From a bacterium (GTDB taxonomy: Bacteria; Cyanobacteriota; Vampirovibrionia; Gastranaerophilales; JAILCC01): DNA of 64,000 bases. This document shows positions 57,502 to 64,000 of this stretch, piece after piece. The notes under the pieces were generated by a model. The model worked only from the letters and a program-made list of their open reading frames with translations. It made no database searches and was not told the DNA's origin. Positions within the stretch are counted from its first letter, which is position 1; every line of letters starts with the position of its first letter. A program made the translations under genes and the position numbers. Where the stretch lies: the NCBI GenBank assembly GCA_024680555.1, contig JAILCC010000016.1, positions 302,393 through 366,392 on the forward strand, written 5' to 3'.

Positions 57502-57517
57502 TTTACAAAACTTAACA
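57502..57517 (-). promoter_or_regulatory. Tandem TGTTAAG/TTTTGTAAA repeats
   Basis: On the minus strand, TGTTAAGTTTTGTAAA; the two G positions (57516, 57506) are 10 bp apart, and the proximal one is 42 bp from the -10 element. Confidence 0.55.
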
Positions 57518-57520
57518 CAT

Positions 57521-57556
57521 AAAACGGCAGGGGTATTTTTGCCCCTGCCGTTTTAT
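57521..57556. terminator. Strong rho-independent terminator
   Basis: AAAACGGCAGGGG and CCCCTGCCGTTTT pair around a short T-rich loop. The run suits termination of the EF-hand gene ending at 57569; being symmetrical, it could work in both directions. Confidence 0.85.
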
Positions 57557-57568
57557 ACCTACTTATTT

Positions 57569-58294
57569 TTAAACCCCTTCAATAGGACCTTGAATATCCA
57601 TTTTATTTACAAAATTTTCCATGTATGACAAATCATCCGGCATACCATCATAATCGGTAATCTTTGCACCGAAAACAGAAGAGTATTCTTCTATTGTTTT
57701 TAAGACCTCTTCGTTTTGAATGGCGGATAACACCGAACCGTCAAGCATTTTTATATCCAATGACATTTGAGATAAGTTTTTCTCAATTGACTGAGCATTC
57801 AGCCCTGCAAGCGAAGTTAAATCAATTTCACTAATGCCGGCATCTTTCGCAGTCATAAACTCATACTCACCGGTTGCACTGTTAATTTTCAAAACCCTTA
57901 GATTATTTAATTCATCACCGTCAATTTTTCCGTCGCCGTCCAAATCATACGCTTTCAATTCGTCCCAGCCTGATTTCGCACCAAGCAGCTCTGATTTGTC
58001 GTCCAAAACGCCGTTATTATCTCTGTCTTCATAAAAATGATATACGTTTTCACCGTTTTGGAATGCTATTGCCGCATTATCATCTTGAGATGAAGTTTCG
58101 GAAATAAATTGAGTAAATGCTTCATCCAACTTTTTCTTATCTATACCAAAAGCCTTATCCGTATTATACTTTTTCATATAATCAATCGCCACATTATAAT
58201 CTTCGATATCAATTTTGCCGTCATTGTTAAAATCCAATGACAGTCCTTCCAACTGTTCAAATTGAGATAAAAGATTACCGTTTTGTGCTTCCAT
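57569..58294 (-). CDS. Short EF-hand protein (paralogue family), sigma-28 unit
   Basis: 241 aa. This is the family without the coiled-coil middle: a dockerin-like loop at 21-32 (DFNNDGKIDIEDYNVAIDYM) and then directly the C-terminal module with DRDNNGVLDDKSELLGAKS, GWDELKAYDLDGDGKIDGDE and GISEIDLTSL. No signal peptide or Cys cluster. ATG 58294 has AAAGGAG; an upstream in-frame ATG overlaps the sigma-28 -10. It may be a minimal or ancestral member of the family. It has its own promoter and terminator. Confidence 0.78.
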   Translation of the reverse strand: MEAQNGNLLSQFEQLEGLSLDFNNDGKIDIEDYNVAIDYMKKYNTDKAFGIDKKKLDEAFTQFISETSSQDDNAAIAFQNGENVYHFYEDRDNNGVLDDKSELLGAKSGWDELKAYDLDGDGKIDGDELNNLRVLKINSATGEYEFMTAKDAGISEIDLTSLAGLNAQSIEKNLSQMSLDIKMLDGSVLSAIQNEEVLKTIEEYSSVFGAKITDYDGMPDDLSYMENFVNKMDIQGPIEGV

Positions 58295-58317
58295 GTGGAA
58301 ATCTCCTTTCAAGTACA

Positions 58318-58344
58318 TTATCGGCTTTTTTTGAAAAAACTTTA
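58318..58344 (-). promoter_or_regulatory. Sigma-28 promoter, exact consensus
   Basis: On the minus strand, TAAAGTTT (58344-58337), 11 bp, GCCGATAA (58325-58318). This equals the enterobacterial FliA consensus TAAAGTTT-N11-GCCGATAA in every fixed position. Confidence 0.88.
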
Positions 58345-58362
58345 GTAAAATACATTTTTTGG

Positions 58363-58378
58363 TTTACAAAATTTTACA
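58363..58378 (-). promoter_or_regulatory. Tandem TGTAAAATTT/TGTAAA repeats
   Basis: On the minus strand, TGTAAAATTTTGTAAA; G positions 58377 and 58367 are 10 bp apart, and the proximal one is 42 bp from the -10 element. Confidence 0.55.
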
Positions 58379-58414
58379 TTAAAAACATTTAGATAAAATC
58401 CTCTCCTTTTCATG

Positions 58415-58420
58415 TATAAT
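58415..58420 (+). promoter_or_regulatory. -10 box (TATAAT), leaderless type
   Basis: TATAAT ends six bases (ATATAT) before ATG 58427. There is no Shine-Dalgarno. It is divergent from the sigma-28 promoter of the EF-hand gene. Confidence 0.5.
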
Positions 58421-58426
58421 ATATAT

Positions 58427-59566
58427 ATGGATATTAAAGGCTTTCTGTTTAATAATGATGAAAAAATCTACAACAATTTTCCCGATGCGATAATTGTTCT
58501 TGATTTTACACGCAATATTATAATGTGGAATAAAAAAGCGGAAATAATATTTGGCTACACAAAATCTGAAGTAAAAAACAAAAATATTATGATGCTTTTT
58601 CTTGATGATTTTGAAAAATTCAACAAAATTATCGGACTTAATCACGGCAGCATCCTGAATGCAACAACCAAAACAGGCGAAAAGATTTTTGTTGATGTTA
58701 CGGCTTATGATGCATACAATTCTGGGCGGGTTATCGTTTCCGCCAGAACTCTTTCAAATAAATATCTTGAACTGGAAAGCCTCCTAAATGATTATCAAGC
58801 AACAAAAAATCTCGTAACCAACAGAGATAGTTTTTTGAGCAAATTAAAACCGGATTTTGAAGCTCCATTAAATGCGACTATAGGCTTTTCTCAAAGTTTA
58901 TTGGATGGGGTGTGCGAAAAAGTAAAACCTAAACAAGAAAAATATATAAAAATAATAAATTCAAATGGCAAAAGGCTTAAAACCCTTACGGAAAAGGTTT
59001 TTGAGATTATTGCCCTTGACGCAAATTCAAGAGAATTTAATTTTAAAAACTTTGATTTATTAAAAATTCTTGAATTCACGGTTGACAAGTTTAAAACGGC
59101 GGCTGAAGAAAAAAATATAAAAATATCAACTTCAATAGATACGACCAAACGCAATATCTACGGAGATGAATACGCATTTGCGGAAATAATTGAAATACTA
59201 CTGGACAATGCCGTAAAATTTTCAAAAAAAGGCGAAATCGCAATAAAGGTATTTCATCCGGATACCGAAACACTTGAATATAACGAAATGAAAAGCCCTA
59301 TGGGATATACAAGCCAATCATATTTGCAATTTGATATAATTGATAACGGAATGGGAATAACAGACGAACAGGCAGCCGGCATTTTTGATGAATATTCCGA
59401 AAAGAACCTTGCTATCGCACAAAAATATGACGGTACCGCACTGTCATTGCCGATTGCCAAAAAACTCGTATACAAGTTGAACGGCAAAATATGGTATAGC
59501 CCAAACAAGCCTAAGGGTTGTATATTCAGCCTGCTGATACCTATTGAACGAATGAATTTTGAATAG
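58427..59566 (+). CDS. PAS histidine kinase-like protein lacking the phospho-acceptor histidine
   Basis: 379 aa. A PAS domain (about 13-108: FPDAIIVLDFTRNIIMWNKKAE) is followed by a HisKA-like helix pair and a HATPase domain. Where kinases have SHELRTPLN this protein has KPDFEAPLN, so the His is Pro142. The N box keeps Asn (LLDNAVKF, N261) and G1 is intact (DNGMGI, 306-311), but G2 is GTALSL (336-341) instead of GTGLGL. It has no membrane helix and no Shine-Dalgarno. It is probably a pseudokinase or a scaffold/regulator. It diverges from the short EF-hand gene, which may be its target. Confidence 0.85.
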   Translation: MDIKGFLFNNDEKIYNNFPDAIIVLDFTRNIIMWNKKAEIIFGYTKSEVKNKNIMMLFLDDFEKFNKIIGLNHGSILNATTKTGEKIFVDVTAYDAYNSGRVIVSARTLSNKYLELESLLNDYQATKNLVTNRDSFLSKLKPDFEAPLNATIGFSQSLLDGVCEKVKPKQEKYIKIINSNGKRLKTLTEKVFEIIALDANSREFNFKNFDLLKILEFTVDKFKTAAEEKNIKISTSIDTTKRNIYGDEYAFAEIIEILLDNAVKFSKKGEIAIKVFHPDTETLEYNEMKSPMGYTSQSYLQFDIIDNGMGITDEQAAGIFDEYSEKNLAIAQKYDGTALSLPIAKKLVYKLNGKIWYSPNKPKGCIFSLLIPIERMNFE

Positions 59567-59568
59567 AA

Positions 59569-61572
59569 TTAAATTCTTGATTTCAGCAAGGTAACTCTGC
59601 GCTGTATAGTTGTTTTCAGCGATTGGTTATCCGTTGCCGCAACAAATTTGTTATATTGATTTATTGCTTCCGAATAATTTTTTTCTTTTTCTGCAATAAC
59701 TCCCAAACCGTAATAAGCCATTGCAAATTGAGGATTTATTCCTAAAATTTTCTGATAAACGGCTTTTGCTTCCTGCACTTTATTCATATCATACAAAACC
59801 GCAGCTTTATTATGCAGAGCCGTTAAATTTTTTGAATCTGCTGAAAGAGCCGCCTCGTATCTTTCCAATGCCTTATTGTTATCAGCATTTTCTTTATAAA
59901 TATTTCCCAATTTTATATTTGCATTTACCGCTTTTGGCTCGAGTTTTACCGCCTTTTCATATTCCTTTTGTGCTCCGTCGGAATTTTTATTTTTAGCATA
60001 AACATCGCCCAAGCCTTCGTGCGCCTCATACGAATTTATGTTTATTTCAACCGCTTTTTGAAAAGCTCCCGCCGCTTCATCAACCTTGCCTAAAGCCAAA
60101 AGTGATTTTCCGTAAGCGAGATAATCATCATACCCTTTCGGACTCGAAGAAATTGATCTTTCATAAAGTTCCATACTTTTCTGATTATTACCGAGTTTTT
60201 GGCTACAAAAAGCCAAACCGGTCAGCGCAGCTTGCTTGTCCGAATCGTATTTTAAAGCATTTTCATACTGTTGAGCAGCGGCCTTATAATCTTTGATATC
60301 AACCAAAGCTGCCCCATAATTTGTATAACAGTTTGCAAGTTCTTTTTTTATTTCGGAATCATTTTTTTTAAGGGAAAGAGCCTTTTCGAAATTTTTTATT
60401 GCTTCATCATATTTTTTACCGTTTTCATAGGAAAGAGCAGCATTATAATATAAATCGGCATTATCACCGCCTTTAGCCAAAACGTCAGAATACAACGTAT
60501 TTGCGGAAGAATAATCACCTTTCAATTGATAAGACAATGCCAATTGTGTCTTTATATCATCATTGTCGGGGTTTATTTTTGTTGCTTTTTGCAGATTTTT
60601 CACCGCCTCATCATAATTTTTGTTTTTTTGTTGATTTATTGCAAGGTTATAATACCCATATTCATCGTTGGGATATTTGGCTATATACTTTTCATACTGT
60701 ACAATCGCCTCGTCATTACGTCCGACTTCACTCAAAAGATTTGCATAATCGAGTCTGTATGCATCAAAATGGTCGCTCAATGTAAATGCCCGTTCATAAC
60801 ATGTAAGAGCCGATTTTTTATTTTGAGGATTTGAATTCAAATAAGAATACCCGAGTGCAGCATAGGCAGAAGCGTTTTCGGGGTTTAATTTAATTTCCTC
60901 TTTAAATCCTTGAATGGCATTTTTATAATCGCCTGTTTTCATCAATGAAAATGAAAACCAGTAAAAATCTTTAAACGCTCTGGGGTTTTTCTTAAAAGCA
61001 TATTTGTACTGCTCAGCGGCAGCTGCATAATCTTCTTTTGCGATATACACAGAAGCCAAATTTTTTCTTGCTTCAGTATGTTCGGGATACGCCTTTATAA
61101 ATTCGTCATAATATTTTACTGCATCATCATACTGATTTAATTGGAGCAACACATTCGCAATATTATACAGGTTATATTTGTACGCAGGGTTAATTTCGTA
61201 TGATTTTTTGTACGCCTCGAGCGCCCCTTTATAATCATTGTTTTGCTGCAAAATATTTCCTATGGTTACATATACAAAAGCATCATCAGGCTTGATTTCG
61301 AGTGCTTTTTTGTATGTATCGACGGCAAGTTTCCAATTCCCCATATCATGATAAACTCCGCCAAGTTTTAGATAAAGCATAGAATCATTAGGAGATGCCT
61401 CTATTGCCTTATTAAGTTCGGATATTGCCTTGTCGTACTGTTTTATTGAAATATAATAATTTGCACTCAAATAATACTGGTAAGCCACGGGAGACATAGC
61501 TGATACACTACCGCAAAAACCTGACAGAGCAAGCATTATGAACAATGTTAAAACTTTCTTTTTTAATTCCAT
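59569..61572 (-). CDS. Exported TPR-repeat protein
   Basis: 667 aa. A Sec-type signal peptide (residues 1-25: basic KKK, hydrophobic LTLFIMLALSGFCGSV, ending SA) is followed by about 17-18 consecutive TPRs of 34 residues filling the rest. The Cys in GFCGS could be a lipobox-like site (SGFC), so a lipoprotein is possible. It is a periplasmic or surface scaffold; partners are unknown. It is convergent with the kinase-like gene, with 2 bases between, and GGAAG precedes the ATG. Confidence 0.85.
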   Translation of the reverse strand: MELKKKVLTLFIMLALSGFCGSVSAMSPVAYQYYLSANYYISIKQYDKAISELNKAIEASPNDSMLYLKLGGVYHDMGNWKLAVDTYKKALEIKPDDAFVYVTIGNILQQNNDYKGALEAYKKSYEINPAYKYNLYNIANVLLQLNQYDDAVKYYDEFIKAYPEHTEARKNLASVYIAKEDYAAAAEQYKYAFKKNPRAFKDFYWFSFSLMKTGDYKNAIQGFKEEIKLNPENASAYAALGYSYLNSNPQNKKSALTCYERAFTLSDHFDAYRLDYANLLSEVGRNDEAIVQYEKYIAKYPNDEYGYYNLAINQQKNKNYDEAVKNLQKATKINPDNDDIKTQLALSYQLKGDYSSANTLYSDVLAKGGDNADLYYNAALSYENGKKYDEAIKNFEKALSLKKNDSEIKKELANCYTNYGAALVDIKDYKAAAQQYENALKYDSDKQAALTGLAFCSQKLGNNQKSMELYERSISSSPKGYDDYLAYGKSLLALGKVDEAAGAFQKAVEININSYEAHEGLGDVYAKNKNSDGAQKEYEKAVKLEPKAVNANIKLGNIYKENADNNKALERYEAALSADSKNLTALHNKAAVLYDMNKVQEAKAVYQKILGINPQFAMAYYGLGVIAEKEKNYSEAINQYNKFVAATDNQSLKTTIQRRVTLLKSRI

Positions 61573-61641
61573 CTTCCGTACTTTCCCCTAACTTAATTAT
61601 CGTCATAAAATTCAAATTTTGCAAATTCTTTAAATATTAAA

Positions 61642-61647
61642 TATAAT
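61642..61647 (+). promoter_or_regulatory. -10 box (TATAAT), leaderless type
   Basis: TTTGCA, 18 bp, TATAAT, then seven bases (GTCAGTT) to ATG 61655. An earlier ATG (61646) overlaps the box itself. Confidence 0.5.
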
Positions 61648-61654
61648 GTCAGTT

Positions 61655-62245
61655 ATGTTAGAAAATTATGAAAAATACCTTCAATTTATAACAGCAAAAC
61701 TTAACAAGTTTTTTGAGGAGCAAAAACCATACATTGCCTGCAAAAAAGGATGTGCAAAATGCTGCAAAAATGCTGAGTTTCCATATTCACTATTAGAAGT
61801 AAACTATTTGGCTATGGGAATAAAAACACTGGATGAAAAAACTCAAAACTTGATTGCAGACAAAATTGCAAAAATAAATAAGGATAAGCAAAACTATAAA
61901 GGTGAAAAATTTTTATACGATTGCCCATTTTTATTTGATGATGTTTGCTGTTTGTACGAATACAGGGGGCTTGTTTGCCGCACATTCGGATTGATTGCCA
62001 GCACTGACAGCGACAAAACAAATGTTCCATTCTGTCACGAAGAAGGTTTAAATTATTCAAATGTAGTTGACAAAGAAAAAAATATGATAACACAAGAAAA
62101 GGTTGAGGCACTTGGTTTTGAGATTGAACCTAGAGCTTATAACATTTCTTATGACTTTTTAACTAGCGAAAAAACAGAAAACGCATTCGATATAAAATTT
62201 GGAGAAAAAAAGCCTCTGATTGAGTGGTTTAAAGGAATTAGCTAA
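61655..62245 (+). CDS. YkgJ-family cysteine cluster protein
   Basis: 196 aa. It carries the CxxCxxCC-type signature of the YkgJ/FliB-like family: CKKGCAKCCKNAEFP near residue 29 and later CPFLFDDVCCLYEYRGLVCRTFG. These Cys probably bind Zn or an Fe-S cluster. Members include lysine-N-methylases of flagellin (FliB) and proteins of unknown role. The 3' end overlaps the convergent gene by 4 bases. The start was chosen by the position of the promoter. Confidence 0.8.
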   Translation: MLENYEKYLQFITAKLNKFFEEQKPYIACKKGCAKCCKNAEFPYSLLEVNYLAMGIKTLDEKTQNLIADKIAKINKDKQNYKGEKFLYDCPFLFDDVCCLYEYRGLVCRTFGLIASTDSDKTNVPFCHEEGLNYSNVVDKEKNMITQEKVEALGFEIEPRAYNISYDFLTSEKTENAFDIKFGEKKPLIEWFKGIS

Positions 62246-62739
62246 GCCAGACAATTTATGCTTGCGGCAAAAGGTGTATTTACGCCTGTTATTTTAGCTA
62301 GCTGAATAATTGCCTCATTTTGGGGAATTTCGCCATACCCTTGCGCACTTGCCATCAACTCACGCATATATTTGATAAAGTCCGTAGCCCCCTCCTCTGT
62401 CATTACCTCGGGATGTTTTTTTATGTATGAGTGGGGAATAGTCATTCGTAAACCGGTAAGATTTTTATCAACCTTTTGGCACATACTGTCCGTAAACACC
62501 AAATCTGTATGCGGCCAAACTTTTTCAGGATAAGAAACTGCTTTCAGAATTTCACCGGTGGAAGTAGCCTTATATGCAACAGTGATACCATGTTTGCGCA
62601 TTACACATGCCTCTCCCGGGCGTATCGCATCAGAAACAGCAGCAACAGCAGGAGCTTTTGGACGCCATTTTGCCAATACCCCAAAAATATTTTTGCCAAA
62701 ATTATTTACTGAATAACTGCTTATAGAATTAGTATGCAT
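62242..62739 (-). CDS. Protein of unknown function (165 aa)
   Basis: 165 aa, not recognised. The N-terminal 20 residues are Ser/Asn-rich, followed by a basic, mixed alpha/beta body with Cys in GEACVMRKHG and DSMCQKVDK. There is no membrane helix. ATG 62739 has AGGGTGG upstream and a TATAAT further upstream; an in-frame TTG/ATG 21 bases earlier is less likely. It overlaps the YkgJ gene by 4 bases at the 3' end. Confidence 0.6.
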   Translation of the reverse strand: MHTNSISSYSVNNFGKNIFGVLAKWRPKAPAVAAVSDAIRPGEACVMRKHGITVAYKATSTGEILKAVSYPEKVWPHTDLVFTDSMCQKVDKNLTGLRMTIPHSYIKKHPEVMTEEGATDFIKYMRELMASAQGYGEIPQNEAIIQLAKITGVNTPFAASINCLA

Positions 62740-63070
62740 CAAAACCACCCTGTATAACATTATAATAGCATTTACATCCGTCCTGTCAAATTAAATACTG
62801 CTAAAATTTGGTAGTAATTACACAACAGGGCAAGGATAAATAATATTATCCCTGCCATATCATTAGATGTTATATTTACTTCATTATTTCCCATAGTTCT
62901 CTTGGAGTTATTTTTATATATGCAATTATAACATAAGGTATAAGTTTTCCTTCTATCTGTTCTATATATGCTGTATTATTAACTCTTGCCACGAAGTCAT
63001 CTCCTGACAATAAATCAAAGTCATAATAATCTATTACATAAAAATTTAAATTCCAAACATTTTAAATCTA
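62740..63070. other. AT-rich intergenic stretch of about 330 bases
   Basis: It holds the promoter of the 165-aa gene near 62750-62770 and a short minus-strand open frame (62876-63061) described separately. I see no RNA gene, repeat or convincing terminator elsewhere in it. Confidence 0.5.
62876..62992 (-). pseudogene. Short open frame or gene remnant
   Basis: The minus-strand frame is open from about 63061 to the stop at 62876 and has no ATG. It translates to a protein-like tail (LIPYVIIAYIKITPRELWEI). A GTG at 62992 preceded by AGGAG could start a 38-residue peptide. It is either a small ORF or the remains of a larger gene after loss of its start. Low certainty. Confidence 0.25.
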
Positions 63071-63601
63071 TTAATATTTGTGCAATTGCAATATAAGATT
63101 TGCTCCGGTGGTGAGTATTCCTGCGATTACCATTACCCATTGCCATTTTGTTTGTTTACTCGTTATTAACATTTTTGATATAACAAAAATACTTGCTATT
63201 TCCAATACATAGAAAACAACAAAAATCAAGACGAAACAACCCGAATATATATTTATATTTAAGCCTATACCTAAATTTACTGCTAATGCCATTCCATAAG
63301 TATTATTGAATGATAATAGAGAAACTGAAAAAATTAGCAGCAAAATATATAATAAAACTGATAAACTTGCTTGGAATTTTATTTTTCGGGCAATAAAAGG
63401 AAGCAAAAACACCATTATAAAAGCCAAAGAAAAATGCAATATTACAGAAACAAAAAAGAATATATTGTAGAGAAGACCTGCATCATGAATATACAGGCTT
63501 TCTTGAACATAATTACATAACGGTACGCTAATAAGAATACTAGAAATTGTTCCCAAAAGCGTACCGCATATATTTTTTTGCCCAATAATATTTTTTAACA
63601 T
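63071..63601 (-). CDS. Small integral membrane protein (176 aa)
   Basis: 176 aa, with about five hydrophobic helices and short loops (about residues 15-30, 45-68, 75-97, 105-135 and 150-172). No family signature is visible. It is unusually AT-rich compared with the genes to the left. It sits with another small membrane ORF and a possible remnant, so this end may be variable accessory DNA. Confidence 0.55.
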   Translation of the reverse strand: MLKNIIGQKNICGTLLGTISSILISVPLCNYVQESLYIHDAGLLYNIFFFVSVILHFSLAFIMVFLLPFIARKIKFQASLSVLLYILLLIFSVSLLSFNNTYGMALAVNLGIGLNINIYSGCFVLIFVVFYVLEIASIFVISKMLITSKQTKWQWVMVIAGILTTGANLILQLHKY

Positions 63602-63668
63602 TATTATTTATAATTTAAGTACCATTGGAATTATTATAACATAATTCATATTTGAGAAAATATTTGCA

Positions 63669-63989
63669 TCATTTGGCTAATAATAATTTAGACACATAGC
63701 ATAAAACACATACACATAATAAAATATCAATACTCCATACTATTTTCATTTTTGGTGTTATATATCCTGAAAATATTGACTTTTTAATAAGCAGTATTCC
63801 CAAAGCCCAAAAAGCAGATAAGAGTAAAATAAAACAAGTTATATAAAGAAAAATAAACCAAATTTCAAAACTCAACAACCATATTATTCCAAATGTAGAA
63901 ATTAAAAATATAATAAACAGGCTTAATACAACCATAAAAATATACAACAAGACATTTTTTATTTTTTGTTTTTTATTTATATTCCGCAT
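63669..63989 (-). CDS. Small membrane protein (106 aa)
   Basis: 106 aa with three to four hydrophobic helices (about residues 13-33, 36-66 and 83-102) and a basic N-terminus. No recognised family. ATG 63989 with AGGA upstream is close to the end of the window but appears to be the true start. AT-rich like its neighbour. Confidence 0.5.
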   Translation of the reverse strand: MRNINKKQKIKNVLLYIFMVVLSLFIIFLISTFGIIWLLSFEIWFIFLYITCFILLLSAFWALGILLIKKSIFSGYITPKMKIVWSIDILLCVCVLCYVSKLLLAK

Positions 63990-64000
63990 ATTTATTCCTG

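Overview
The window is AT-rich bacterial chromosome with dense coding on both strands and no insertion sequence, prophage or CRISPR array that I could see. The gene set suggests a gut-type, non-photosynthetic relative of Cyanobacteria (Gastranaerophilales/Melainabacteria). The grounds are two pilin-like proteins with an A|FTLAEV cleavage site, a GH57 glucan-branching-type enzyme, a cyanobacterial-style ClpC, many TPR proteins and several coiled-coil EF-hand proteins unlike those of well-studied bacteria. This placement is inference from gene content; no rRNA is present to confirm it.

Layout. 0-9 kb: a pilin-like protein, gyrB, two PlsC-type acyltransferases, a 66-residue protein, a sensor kinase and miaB. 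9-16 kb: a 166-residue protein, a membrane protein, the overlapping miaA-mnmG pair plus an unknown gene, then a coiled-coil protein and a protein with MORN-like repeats. 16-25 kb: ilvD, proC and a chemosensory group (double CheW protein, REC-GGDEF cyclase, MCP, CheA-REC). 25-32 kb: a very large GH13-type enzyme, an endonuclease IV-like TIM barrel, a sugar-type MFS carrier and an aminotransferase. 32-39 kb: a GT9 glycosyltransferase, an ABC ATPase, a second pilin-like protein, a phosphatase, an Lrp regulator with an aminotransferase, and GH57. 39-44 kb: two large EF-hand paralogues in one operon, one of them carrying two inserted thioredoxin domains. 44-55 kb: clpC, TPR and SEC-C proteins, pgeF, rlmN, tRNA-Arg(CCG), another GT9 and small unknowns. 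55-59 kb: two more EF-hand paralogues and a degenerate histidine kinase. 59-64 kb: a secreted TPR protein, a YkgJ-like protein and short, very AT-rich membrane ORFs.

The most notable signal is regulatory. Five transcription units carry near-consensus sigma-28 (FliA/SigD) promoters, TAAA-N15/16-GCCGATA(A/T): the 66-aa gene, the 166-aa gene, the EF-hand operon at 39.6-44.2 kb and the EF-hand genes at 55.3-57.4 and 57.6-58.3 kb. Four of the five also have two direct repeats related to TTTTGTAAA, 10 bp apart, with the promoter-proximal copy 42-43 bp before the -10 element. All of the EF-hand paralogues lie in these units, and none of the products has a Sec signal peptide. I read this as a co-regulated, possibly motility- or surface-linked regulon of calcium-binding coiled-coil proteins whose function I do not recognise.

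A second regulatory pattern is a group of nine genes whose -10 box ends 6-7 bases before the start codon, with no visible Shine-Dalgarno sequence. These are probably leaderless transcripts.
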